The notes under the pieces were generated by a model that worked only from the letters and a program-made list of their open reading frames with translations, ran no database searches and was not told the origin of the DNA. This document shows positions 8,733 through 15,609 of a DNA stretch of 28,165 bases, in pieces; position 1 is the stretch's first letter; each line of letters begins with the position of its first letter. This DNA is from Bacillota bacterium (GTDB taxonomy: Bacteria > Bacillota > Clostridia > Oscillospirales > Ruminococcaceae), in the NCBI GenBank assembly GCA_023388515.1, contig JAEWGD010000031.1:1-28165 (forward strand). The letters are read 5' to 3'. The position numbers and the translations under genes were made by a program.

Positions 8733-8761
8733 TAAGCCTATCGGCTTATGGGGCTACTCGC
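8733..8761 (+). repeat. Partial extra copy of the triple-hairpin repeat
   Basis: A 29-bp segment beginning TAAGCCTATCGGCTTATG, with the first hairpin and the left half of the second. It is repeated exactly at the start of full copy C1 34 bp further on (8767). It looks like a tandem duplication or the remnant of a second copy. Confidence 0.85.
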
Positions 8762-8766
8762 AGGTG

Positions 8767-8842
8767 TAAGCCTATCGGCTTATGGGGCTACTCGCCCCAA
8801 ACCCTCGCCAATTTTTTGAAAAAAATTGGATTAAAAACTTTT
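8767..8842 (+). repeat. Intergenic triple-hairpin repeat, copy C1 (CCAATT type)
   Basis: Reading +: AAGCC-TATC-GGCTT, TGGGGC-TACTC-GCCCCA, a CCAATTTTTT/AAAAAATTGG stem, and an AAAAACTTTT end. It faces copy C2 (8889-8958) with only 46 bp between the ACTTTT ends. Pair, partial copy and spacer fill most of the 305-bp gap between the DUF3592-like gene and argG. Confidence 0.85.
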
Positions 8843-8888
8843 AATTTTATATATTTTTTATGCTAACCCAACCACCACACACAAAAAA

Positions 8889-8958
8889 AAAAGTTTTTGC
8901 TCAAGCTTTTTTCAAAAAGCTTGGCGGAGTTTGAGGCGGCAGCCTCATGCCGTAAGGC
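8889..8958 (-). repeat. Intergenic triple-hairpin repeat, copy C2 (AAGCTT type)
   Basis: Reading minus: GCC-TTAC-GGC, TGAGGC-TGCC-GCCTCA, an AAGCTTTTT/AAAAAAGCTT stem, then AAAAACTTTT followed by more T residues. It begins 3 bp beyond the argG stop codon. The trailing T run in this copy could allow some transcription termination after argG. Confidence 0.85.
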
Positions 8959-8961
8959 AAT

Positions 8962-10191
8962 CTACTTGTTTCTTTTAGCGTCTAGTTTAGCTTTAACCTT
9001 AATAGGCAAGCCGAACAGATTTATAAAGCCTGCGCTATCGTTTTGGTCATAAACTTCGTCAGCATCGAAAGTAGCGACTTCCTCGTCATAAAGAGTATAA
9101 GGAGAAGTAACGCCAGCGTTAATCATATTACCCTTATAAAGCTTAAGTTTTACGTCACCAGTAACTGTTTCCTGTGTTTTATCAACAAAAGCAGATAAAG
9201 CTTCACGCAAAGGAGTATACCACTGACCGTTATATACAATATCAGCAAACTTTATACCGATATGTTGTTTCATTCTAGCAGTTTCCTTATCGATACAAAT
9301 TGACTCAAGCACCTCGTGTGCATGGTAAAGAATTGTACCACCTGGAGTTTCATAAACACCTCTTGACTTCATACCAACAAGGCGATTTTCCACGATATCA
9401 GCAAGCCCGATACCATTAGCACCACCGAGTTCATTAAGCTTTGAAACAAGCTCGATACCACCCATTTTCACGCCATCAACAGCAACAGGAATACCTTTAT
9501 CAAAGCTAATATTAACATAAGTAGGCTTATCAGGAGCCTTTTCAGGAGAAACGCCCATCTCTAAAAAGCCTTCTTTATTATACATAGGCTCATTAGCAGG
9601 GTCTTCAAGGTCTAGTCCCTCATGTGACAAATGCCATAAATTCTTATCCTTAGAATAATTTGTTTCACGATTAATTTTCAGAGGAATATTATGAGCCTCA
9701 GCATAGTCAATTTCCTCATCACGAGATTTTATATCCCAAATTCTCCAAGGAGCGATAATTTCCATATCAGGAGCAAAAGCCTTAATCGCAAGCTCAAAAC
9801 GAACTTGGTCATTACCCTTACCAGTACAGCCATGACAAATAGCGTCAGCACCCTCAGCAAGAGCAATTTCAGCAATTCTTTTAGCGATAATCGGACGAGC
9901 AAAGGAAGTGCCTAGTAAATATTTATTTTCATAAACAGCTCCAGCCTTTAGAGTTGGATAAACATAATCATTAATAAATTCCTCTTTTAAATCCTCTATA
10001 TAAAGCTTAGAAGCACCAGTATTTATAGCCTTTTCTTCAAGTCCATCAAGCTCCGTACCCTGTCCAACGTCACCAGAAACAGCGACTACCTCACAGTTGT
10101 TATAATTCTCCTTTAACCATGTAATAATAATTGAAGTATCAAGTCCACCTGAGTATGCAAGAACAACCTTTTTAATTTCCTTAGCCATCAT
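8962..10191 (-). CDS. argG: Argininosuccinate synthase
   Basis: Joins citrulline and aspartate with ATP to give argininosuccinate. The 409-residue protein shows the PP-loop SGGLDTS (14-20) and GCTGKGNDQVRFE (121-133), both diagnostic. The start at 10191 (ATGATG) follows GGAGG by 5 bases. The open frame continues to 10242, but that would put the promoter -10 box (10222-10227) inside the coding region, so the shorter start is right. It is the first gene of the leftward arginine operon and has the only convincing promoter of that operon directly upstream. Confidence 0.96.
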   Translation of the reverse strand: MMAKEIKKVVLAYSGGLDTSIIITWLKENYNNCEVVAVSGDVGQGTELDGLEEKAINTGASKLYIEDLKEEFINDYVYPTLKAGAVYENKYLLGTSFARPIIAKRIAEIALAEGADAICHGCTGKGNDQVRFELAIKAFAPDMEIIAPWRIWDIKSRDEEIDYAEAHNIPLKINRETNYSKDKNLWHLSHEGLDLEDPANEPMYNKEGFLEMGVSPEKAPDKPTYVNISFDKGIPVAVDGVKMGGIELVSKLNELGGANGIGLADIVENRLVGMKSRGVYETPGGTILYHAHEVLESICIDKETARMKQHIGIKFADIVYNGQWYTPLREALSAFVDKTQETVTGDVKLKLYKGNMINAGVTSPYTLYDEEVATFDADEVYDQNDSAGFINLFGLPIKVKAKLDAKRNK

Positions 10192-10214
10192 AAATTCCTC
10201 CATAATTTTAGTCT

Positions 10215-10302
10215 TGAATTCATTATACACCCTTATACACAAAAGTCAAGTGTTTTCTGAATATTTATACACTTCATTTGCATACCAATGTATAATATTC
10301 AT
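10215..10302. promoter_or_regulatory. Candidate ArgR/AhrC operator cluster (ARG boxes)
   Basis: The best site, TGAATATTTATACA (10258-10271), is an inverted TGAAT/TGTAT pair around an AT centre and matches the general ARG-box pattern (TGAAT-W4-ATTCA) at 12 of 14 positions. Weaker, offset relatives are TGAATTCATTATACA (10215-10229, over the -10 box) and TGTATAATATTCA (10289-10301). Arginine repressor binding as paired or multiple boxes would explain the arrangement. Known: ArgR/AhrC proteins repress such operons when arginine is plentiful. Inferred: that these sites are used. Confidence 0.5.
10222..10249 (-). promoter_or_regulatory. Promoter of argG and the arginine operon
   Basis: On the minus strand TTGACT (-35, 10244-10249) and TATAAT (-10, 10222-10227) are separated by 16 bp, about 30 bp upstream of the argG start. 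This is a near-consensus vegetative promoter and leaves a short leader of about 25 nt. Confidence 0.8.
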
Positions 10303-10658
10303 TAGTATGCTTGGTTTATACATTTTTGTCTTATATATTTGACATTATACTTATACATAAACTAATTTAACATTTGTTTGTCCTATAATCAACACTACTG
10401 AAGTGCCAATCTATTAGCAATTTTATTATTTTGAAAACGAGTAATTGACAAGCCATAGTAATTTTTGTATTTTTTGTTTGGATTATTGGTATTATTAAGT
10501 TAGTTAAAACCATAAAAAGAAAACAAAAATCACAATAATAGCGTTAAATTCTTGTGTCAAATTAACCATTTGGCATGGGAATTTATTGTTTTCTGCCTGT
10601 ATTTTTATAACTAGAGTTAATTCTAAAATTCGCTTACTTTTTCTATTTAGTTATTCAT
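10303..10658. other. Intergenic stretch with no convincing gene
   Basis: About 350 bp of AT-rich DNA between the arg promoter region and the TIM-barrel gene. More TATAC motifs continue to about 10360. A + strand frame ending near 10535 encodes a hydrophobic, then basic peptide but has no usual start or ribosome binding site, so I do not call it. No clear terminator for the TIM-barrel gene was found. Confidence 0.5.
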
Positions 10659-11342
10659 CTATGGATGAGGTTTATTTTCCCTATAAGCCTCCATTATGCT
10701 TTTAAAAACGTCACCACTTGTCGGTGGTGTCCATGTTATAGCATTTGCACCAGCCTCAATAGTTTTAGTAATACTTTCTTCAGTCGGTCCTCCCGTTGCT
10801 ATAATCGGGAACTCAGGATACTTATCCCTAATACTCTTAACAATTTCAGCAGTTTTAGAAGCAGCAGAAACATTGAAAATCTGTGCCCCAGCCTCAATTC
10901 GTCCATCTATATCATCTAGTTCATTTACAACAGTAACAATAACAGGAATATCAATTTGTCTGCTAACCTCTTTTACAACCTTATTCGTTGTCGGAGCATT
11001 CACAACAACCCCTGCTGCCCCTTGCATTTCTGCATAATGAGCAAGGTTTACTACTCTTTTACCTTGAGTTAACCCTCCACCAATTCCAGCAAAAACAGGA
11101 ATATCAGCAGCAAGCATAACTGCCTGTGTAATAATCGGCTGTGGAGTGAACGGATAAACAGCGATAATAGCATCAGCGTTCACATTTCTTATTATACATA
11201 TATCAGTTGTAAACACAAGTGACTTTATTTTTTTTCCGAATATTATTATCCCACTACATTCCTTTATTACTTCGGGAACTCTCAACGCAAACTTTCTCAA
11301 AGTACCACTTATCTGTGGGGGAGTTAATTTATCCATCTTCAT
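10659..11342 (-). CDS. TIM-barrel protein of unknown function
   Basis: A soluble protein of about 227 residues whose alternating strands and glycine-rich turns (VFAGIGGGLTQGKRV, GAAGVVVNAPTTNKVV, IPVIVTVV, PIIATGGPTEESI) indicate a beta/alpha barrel with a C-terminal phosphate-binding-type GG motif, as in ribulose-phosphate-binding barrels. I cannot name a substrate; similar clostridial proteins are generally annotated only as a putative hydrolase or barrel protein. Start: ATG at 11342, five bases after AAGGA; the frame's first codon is a GTG three bases earlier. It has its own promoter and is not part of the arginine operon. Confidence 0.7.
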   Translation of the reverse strand: MKMDKLTPPQISGTLRKFALRVPEVIKECSGIIIFGKKIKSLVFTTDICIIRNVNADAIIAVYPFTPQPIITQAVMLAADIPVFAGIGGGLTQGKRVVNLAHYAEMQGAAGVVVNAPTTNKVVKEVSRQIDIPVIVTVVNELDDIDGRIEAGAQIFNVSAASKTAEIVKSIRDKYPEFPIIATGGPTEESITKTIEAGANAITWTPPTSGDVFKSIMEAYRENKPHP

Positions 11343-11372
11343 CACTTTCCTTCTCTACTTTTCTATACAACC

Positions 11373-11401
11373 ATTATACACCAAAGAAAATGATACTTCA
11401 A
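11373..11401 (-). promoter_or_regulatory. Promoter of the TIM-barrel gene
   Basis: Minus strand: TTGAAG (11396-11401), 17 bp, TATAAT (11373-11378), about 30 bp upstream of the start codon. Confidence 0.7.
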
Positions 11402-11684
11402 TCGAATTCACAGAAAGTTCAAAATTTTATTTCGTGGTATCTCCGATGGGTTTATGTTTTGGTTCTGCCCCAAGCCTTGACAGAGGAAAAAGCTCCCTCT
11501 TGACTCCTCGTTACAAAGGTTAGGTTTAAAGGATTATTTTTTAGCAAACCTTTACTTGTTAACTTTCTATAAACATTTTGAATTAGCTCTATAAAAACTA
11601 ATAATAAAGCCGATTTATATTATGAGGCATTAATAGTTCCTCTATTATTACGCTAGTTACTTTAAGATTTAATATAAACCTCCA
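11402..11684. other. Intergenic stretch, no gene recognised
   Basis: About 280 bp between the TIM-barrel promoter and the coat-gene terminator. The block 11430-11515 is visibly less AT-rich than its surroundings and holds an imperfect AGAGG/CCTCT stem flanked by two direct TTGAC repeats. It may be a remnant of an inserted element. The open frames through it have no ribosome binding site. Confidence 0.4.
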
Positions 11685-11732
11685 AAAAAGTATCCTTAAC
11701 AGAAACACAAAATGCTGTTAAGGATACTTTTT
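11685..11732 (-). terminator. Strong (bidirectional) terminator after the coat genes
   Basis: A perfect 18-bp inverted repeat (11685-11702 and 11715-11732) with a 12-nt loop, with A residues on one side and T residues on the other, so it can act in both directions. It lies about 40 bp past the stop of the repeat-tailed coat gene. Confidence 0.9.
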
Positions 11733-11771
11733 ATTTATATGCCCTCGTCCGACTCTTAGGCATATTATGAT

Positions 11772-12488
11772 TTATTGTATTGGTGATCGCATATGCGACT
11801 GTTGTATTCCTTGTGGTTCTCCTATTGAGTTTACTGCCTGCGGTATTGACTGAACACTCATTGAGCCTTGCGACATTCCATAACTTTGTGGAGTTGATGG
11901 TATATTCATTTGCGATGGACTTACAGAACCCTGTGGCAGTCCTTGTCCTTGTGGCTTATTCAAACCTTGCGGTTGTCCCATTGAACTTTGTTGCATTCCT
12001 TGTCCTTGTAAACCACTCATTGAGCCTTGCGACATTCCATAACTTTGTGGAGTTGATGGTATATTCATTTGCGATGGACTTACAGAACCCTGTGGTAGCC
12101 CTTGCCCTTGTGGCTTATTCAAACCTTGAGGTTGTCCCATTGAGCCTTGTGATTGTGGTGTTTGTGGAATGCCTTGTCCTTGTGGCATTCCTTGTGGTGT
12201 GCCTTGTGGCATTCCTTGTCCTTGCTGTTGTCCTTGTTGCTGTGCACCCTCTAGGCTAGTTCTTACTTGTTGAACATCTTCTGGAGATGCCTGTTGGGCT
12301 GGCTGATAAAAGCCTTTTTGTTCTGCAATTCTAAATAATTCATATTGTGAGGTTTCGCAACTATCTCTTATTCCTTGAATAGTTGACCTTAAATTTTGGT
12401 TTTCGCATTCCGAAATTGTGGTTGCATAAACCGAAAGACTACCTTTAACTGACGCTAAAGCATCATTAACCATTACCTTTTCTTGCAT
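11772..12488 (-). CDS. CotF-like spore coat protein with Q/G/P-rich repeat tail
   Basis: The 238-residue protein has an N-terminal helical domain of about 85 residues (MVNDALASVKGSLSVYATT, then SCETSQYELFRIAEQKGFY) resembling the CotF family of spore coat proteins, then a low-complexity tail rich in glutamine, glycine, proline, serine and methionine. The tail contains a 53-residue period present twice (unit MGQPQGLNKPQGQGLPQGSV and onward). Such tails are common in cross-linked or self-assembling coat proteins. The start follows an AGGAGGG site. It lies just after a smaller coat gene (16-bp gap) and is followed by a strong terminator, so the two form an operon. No sporulation-type promoter could be assigned with confidence. 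Confidence 0.8.
   Translation of the reverse strand: MQEKVMVNDALASVKGSLSVYATTISECENQNLRSTIQGIRDSCETSQYELFRIAEQKGFYQPAQQASPEDVQQVRTSLEGAQQQGQQQGQGMPQGTPQGMPQGQGIPQTPQSQGSMGQPQGLNKPQGQGLPQGSVSPSQMNIPSTPQSYGMSQGSMSGLQGQGMQQSSMGQPQGLNKPQGQGLPQGSVSPSQMNIPSTPQSYGMSQGSMSVQSIPQAVNSIGEPQGIQQSHMRSPIQ
11855..12143 (-). repeat. Two tandem 159-bp periods inside the coat gene
   Basis: Segments 11855-11984 and 12014-12143 are nearly identical over 130 bp (a few single-base differences) and lie exactly 159 bp apart, that is 53 codons, so the reading frame is kept. The few differences suggest a recent or homogenised duplication that can change in copy number. Confidence 0.9.
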
Positions 12489-12504
12489 AAAAATCCCTCC
12501 TATC

Positions 12505-12690
12505 CTAATTTAAAAATGACATTAATTTTTGCTTTGTCTGCTGAGCATCCCTTGCTGATTTTTCAAAATATGATCTAATTTGTGGATCAGTAGATTGCTG
12601 TGCATAAGTTTCAAGCTTTTGAGATGAAGTTTCATGTGAACTTATTAAATGTCTTAAGCTTTGAAGCTCAACTTGGCTTAATTGTGACAT
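12505..12690 (-). CDS. Small CotF-like spore coat protein
   Basis: The 61-residue, wholly helical, glutamine- and serine-rich protein (LRHLISSHETSSQKLETYAQQ) has the look of the short spore coat proteins found beside CotF-like genes in Clostridia; its ELQSLRHLISSHE region is typical. It probably pairs with the longer coat protein encoded 16 bp downstream. The start is supported by a GGAG site. It diverges from hydF, sharing the 155 bp region 12691-12845. The function is by family resemblance and context. Confidence 0.75.
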   Translation of the reverse strand: MSQLSQVELQSLRHLISSHETSSQKLETYAQQSTDPQIRSYFEKSARDAQQTKQKLMSFLN

Positions 12691-12781
12691 AATAGTAATC
12701 TCCTTTCAAACTTTATACTTTTATTATTAATGTTTTCCTATGAAATATTCTAAAAACACCACAATTTAAAAAGTTTTTTAA

Positions 12782-12810
12782 TTGCTTGATTACTGTTAAT
12801 GTAGTATAAT
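12782..12810 (+). promoter_or_regulatory. Promoter of hydF
   Basis: TTGCTT (12782-12787), 17 bp, TATAAT (12805-12810), 35 bp before the start. Confidence 0.65.
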
Positions 12811-12845
12811 TATATTAGATATTTTATTAAAGAGGGGAAATGAAT

Positions 12846-14051
12846 ATGAGCCTTAACAATACACCAAATGCTGATAGAATACACATAGGTATTTTCGGCT
12901 GTACAAATGCTGGAAAGTCAAGCATAATAAACGCTATTACAGGGCAGAACCTTGCTGTCGTATCTGAAATAAAAGGCACAACCACCGACCCCGTATCAAA
13001 GGCAATGGAACTTTTGCCATTGGGAGCAGTGGTTATTATCGACACACCAGGACTTGATGACAATAGCGAACTTGGAAGTCTAAGGGTTAAAAAAGCCTTA
13101 CAGGTGCTTAACAAAACTGATATTGCACTTTTGGTTGTAGATTCCTTAAAAGGAATATCTGACACCGAAAAAATGATTATAGAAAAGATTGAGGAGAAGA
13201 AAATTCCGTATGTAGTGGCGATAAACAAAGCTGATTTACTTGATAAGCGTTCTGTTTTAGTGGAAAATCAAGTTTATGTAAGTGCTACAACGGGTGATGG
13301 AATAACAGAATTAAAGGAGCTTTTGGCAAAACAAAAGCCCGACAACGAGGAGAAACTCCGCATAGTCGGGGATTTAATTGAGCCATTAGATTTAGTTGTG
13401 CTTGTAACTCCAATTGACAAATCTGCACCAAAGGGACGACTTATTCTTCCACAACAGCAGACTATAAGGGATATACTGGAATCGGGTGCAATTTCCGTTG
13501 TTACAAGGGAAACAGAACTGCGTGAAACGCTTGCAAGCTTAGGCAAAAAGCCAAAACTTGTCATAACGGACAGCCAAGCCTTTGCACAGGTTTCTGCTGA
13601 TACACCGAGTGATATTCTGCTTACATCATTTTCAATATTGTTTGCACGTTATAAAGGCGAACTTGCTGAACTCGTAAGAGGTGTAAAGGCTGTAAAATTG
13701 TTGCAGAATGATGATAAAATTTTAATTTCGGAGGGTTGTACTCATCACAGACAGTGTGAAGATATTGGAACAGTAAAAATTCCGAAACTACTCCTAAAGC
13801 ATACTGGAGTTAACCTCAACTTTGAAACAACAAGCGGAACTGAATTCCCTACTGATTTATCGCAGTACAAGCTTATAATTCACTGTGGAGGCTGTATGCT
13901 TAACGAAAGGGAAATGAAGTATCGCATTAAGTCTACCGTTGACCAAGATATTCCTATTGTGAATTATGGCATACTCCTAGCCTATCTGAACGGAATTTTA
14001 GAGAGAAGTGTGCAAGTATTCCCTGAAATTTTGGCTGAACTTGAAGATTAG
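12846..14051 (+). CDS. hydF: [FeFe]-hydrogenase H-cluster maturation GTPase HydF
   Basis: Scaffold and carrier that holds the 2Fe subcluster before delivery to the apo-hydrogenase, working with the radical-SAM enzymes HydE and HydG. The 401-residue protein has an Era-like GTPase domain (P-loop GCTNAGKSS, 18-26; DTPG, 66-69; NKAD, 127-130), a dimerisation domain, and a C-terminal iron-sulfur domain with CTH (298-300) and HCGGC (346-350), the CxH...HCxxC ligand pattern of HydF. I start at 12846: AGAGGGG is 8 bases before it, and MSLNNTP is the family N-terminus; the ATG at 12840 is too close to that site. HydE, HydG and the hydrogenase are not in the window. It ends 3 bp from the convergent epimerase gene. 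Confidence 0.95.
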   Translation: MSLNNTPNADRIHIGIFGCTNAGKSSIINAITGQNLAVVSEIKGTTTDPVSKAMELLPLGAVVIIDTPGLDDNSELGSLRVKKALQVLNKTDIALLVVDSLKGISDTEKMIIEKIEEKKIPYVVAINKADLLDKRSVLVENQVYVSATTGDGITELKELLAKQKPDNEEKLRIVGDLIEPLDLVVLVTPIDKSAPKGRLILPQQQTIRDILESGAISVVTRETELRETLASLGKKPKLVITDSQAFAQVSADTPSDILLTSFSILFARYKGELAELVRGVKAVKLLQNDDKILISEGCTHHRQCEDIGTVKIPKLLLKHTGVNLNFETTSGTEFPTDLSQYKLIIHCGGCMLNEREMKYRIKSTVDQDIPIVNYGILLAYLNGILERSVQVFPEILAELED

Positions 14052-14054
14052 CAA

Positions 14055-15059
14055 CTACTTAGTAAAAAACTTTTGCCAAACTTCATATGTTTCATTCGGT
14101 GAAATTTCCTTATAGCCTGTAACATCATTTGGCATTGAAAGGTTTGGAGCGTCAATCATTGCAGTCATAGGCTCTGGGCAGAAGTAACCGTTGAATCCCT
14201 TATCATTCCAAATAACCCAGAACTTATACTCCTCCGAAACCTCATAACAAATCCTTTTGCCACTTGCCTTATCAAGAGCAACCATGCCGTAAAAATCTTC
14301 ACCATCAAGGCTCATTTTTTCAGCCTCATACATATCATTAGAAATGTCCTGTAATATAGGGCATTTTTCGCCTTTTTTATACTCTAAATCCCAAGCAGTG
14401 AGTGAAAGCATTTCTTCAGTTGGCAAACATCTTTCATCTAGCTCACACTTCTTGCCAATCGGAACAGTAATTCTAATGTCGCCCTCTTTAGCACCTCCAA
14501 CAAACGGAGTTTTTATTGTGGTATGAGTAGCAACAGAAATCGGCATCATTTTTTCTGATAAATTAGTAAACTTAACCTTATAATCAAGCCCTTTTTCAGA
14601 TAAAGTAAATGTGTACTCAACCAAAAACTTAATCGGCAAATATTCAAAAAACTCATCTTTTTCATCATACATATACTCTGTCTTTACAACTGCACAGCTT
14701 TCATCTGCATAATGCTCAACAAGATTATGCTTCCTCTTATGAATAAACCCATGAATATGGTTATTATACGGTGCTTTTTCATTCACAGGCAACTGATACA
14801 CAGCATCTGAAGTTTTAAGCACCCCATCAGCAAAACGATTCGGCAAGTATAATGTAGGCAACCCCCAAACCTCTGCCGACCGCCTCAACTCATCAACAGT
14901 CGTGCTATCCTTAAATCGAAAAAACTCAACACTATCATCCGTATTCCTTAATCTTATAACATTACTCCCTAACTCATATGCAACTAACGCTATATACCCA
15001 CCCGCCGAAAGTTGAACGCATGGCGTTCCGTTAAAGTTAACTATTTTTGTGTAATTCAT
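14055..15059 (-). CDS. Aldose 1-epimerase (GalM) family protein
   Basis: The 334-residue protein has the fold pattern of galactose mutarotases, which interconvert alpha and beta anomers of hexoses. Seen: a histidine region HIHGFIHK (about 100-107), a second histidine in VATHTTIKTPF, and a C-terminal FCPEPMTAMIDAPN carrying the likely catalytic glutamate. It lies after the cellobiose phosphorylase and a small membrane gene on the same strand. Cellobiose phosphorolysis releases free glucose of defined anomeric form, so a mutarotase next to it is sensible. The exact sugar cannot be told from sequence. It converges on hydF with 3 bp between the stop codons and no terminator in between. Confidence 0.85.
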   Translation of the reverse strand: MNYTKIVNFNGTPCVQLSAGGYIALVAYELGSNVIRLRNTDDSVEFFRFKDSTTVDELRRSAEVWGLPTLYLPNRFADGVLKTSDAVYQLPVNEKAPYNNHIHGFIHKRKHNLVEHYADESCAVVKTEYMYDEKDEFFEYLPIKFLVEYTFTLSEKGLDYKVKFTNLSEKMMPISVATHTTIKTPFVGGAKEGDIRITVPIGKKCELDERCLPTEEMLSLTAWDLEYKKGEKCPILQDISNDMYEAEKMSLDGEDFYGMVALDKASGKRICYEVSEEYKFWVIWNDKGFNGYFCPEPMTAMIDAPNLSMPNDVTGYKEISPNETYEVWQKFFTK

Positions 15060-15072
15060 TTTTTACCTCCTT

Positions 15073-15144
15073 TAGCCTATCGGCTATGAGGGCTACTCGC
15101 CCTCAAACTCCTCGCAATTTTTGAAAAAATTGAGTAAACTTTTT
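15073..15144 (+). repeat. Intergenic triple-hairpin repeat, copy D (CAATT type)
   Basis: Reading +: TAGCC-TATC-GGCTA, GAGGGC-TACTC-GCCCTC, CAATTTTT-G-AAAAAATTG, then AAACTTTTTG. It is identical to copy E (15445-15516) over at least 72 bp and in the same orientation, 372 bp away, with one small gene between them. Stems 1 and 2 show compensatory changes relative to the other subtypes. Confidence 0.9.
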
Positions 15145-15154
15145 GTTTTATTAA

Positions 15155-15427
15155 TCACATCTCATTTATAAACCAAGACATTATATGCCAATCGAAACCA
15201 TTTTCAAAATCTTTTTGAACCCAATATCTCTCATGATTCACCACCTTTTGCACCTTATAGCCAATCCCTACCCACTCAGTGCTACCTCCATCATCAGCAG
15301 CCCTTGTTTGAATGCAAAATATAGGTGGTTTCTCTTTTGTCTGTCTATAAAAATCTGTACCAAACATAACACCCCACAACAGAACAGCTATCGCAATCAC
15401 AATTTGTTTTTTTCTGCGTTTTGTCAT
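15155..15427 (-). CDS. Small membrane-anchored hypothetical protein
   Basis: A 90-residue protein with a basic start (MTKRRKKQ), one hydrophobic helix (about 9-25) and an extracytoplasmic part containing PIFCIQTRAADDGGSTEWVG and GYKVQKV. Short clostridial membrane proteins with a P-I-F-C-I...DGG...GLGYKV pattern are common but have no assigned role. The ATG follows a GGGGG site. It is flanked on both sides by identical direct copies of the intergenic repeat (D and E), so the gene and one repeat form a unit that could have been inserted or duplicated between the phosphorylase and epimerase genes. Confidence 0.7.
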   Translation of the reverse strand: MTKRRKKQIVIAIAVLLWGVMFGTDFYRQTKEKPPIFCIQTRAADDGGSTEWVGIGYKVQKVVNHERYWVQKDFENGFDWHIMSWFINEM

Positions 15428-15444
15428 AGATACCCCCTATGTCT

Positions 15445-15516
15445 TAGCCTATCGGCTATGAGGGCTACTCGCCCTCAAACTCCTCGCAATTTTTGAAAAA
15501 ATTGAGTAAACTTTTT
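15445..15516 (+). repeat. Intergenic triple-hairpin repeat, copy E (CAATT type)
   Basis: Same sequence and orientation as copy D. It lies between the small membrane gene and the cellobiose phosphorylase gene; its AAACTTTTTG end points towards the phosphorylase. Confidence 0.9.
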
Positions 15517-15534
15517 GTTTTTGTGTTTTAAATA

Positions 15535-15579
15535 TAGGAAACAGCAAAGGAAAACTGTCCCTTTGCTGTAAACTTCCTA
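15535..15579 (-). terminator. Hairpin after the cellobiose phosphorylase gene
   Basis: A two-part stem on the minus strand: TAGGAA/TTCCTA at the base and ACAGCAAAGG/CCTTTGCTGT above, 9-nt loop, about 30 bp past the stop codon. Only a weak T-rich tract follows, so it may be a terminator or an mRNA 3'-end stabiliser. Confidence 0.6.
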
Positions 15580-15609
15580 ATTGTGCTTTACGCATTAATT
15601 TATTTATAA

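Noticed and set aside
8733..8958. CRISPR array suggested by clustered repeats.
   Set aside because: The copies are inverted and of different subtypes with irregular spacing and no unique spacers of constant length; no cas genes.
10192..10215. A riboswitch or T-box leader controlling the arginine operon.
   Set aside because: The leader is only about 25 nt long and cannot hold one.
10192..10242. N-terminal extension of argG (17 codons).
   Set aside because: It would place the promoter -10 box inside the gene; GGAGG supports 10191.
10449..10535. Short + strand frame encoding a hydrophobic then basic peptide.
   Set aside because: No ATG, GTG or TTG start with a ribosome binding site; a decayed gene is possible but cannot be shown.
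11780..12259. A 159-codon + strand frame opposite the coat gene with hydrophobic repeats.
   Set aside because: It mirrors the glutamine-rich repeat of the coat gene on the other strand; no ribosome binding site, and the coat gene has one plus a terminator.
12691..12780. A sigma-E, sigma-G or sigma-K promoter upstream of the coat genes.
   Set aside because: GAATATT and CATTAATA-like elements are present, but the spacing and the -10 sequence do not fit any of the consensus sequences well enough.
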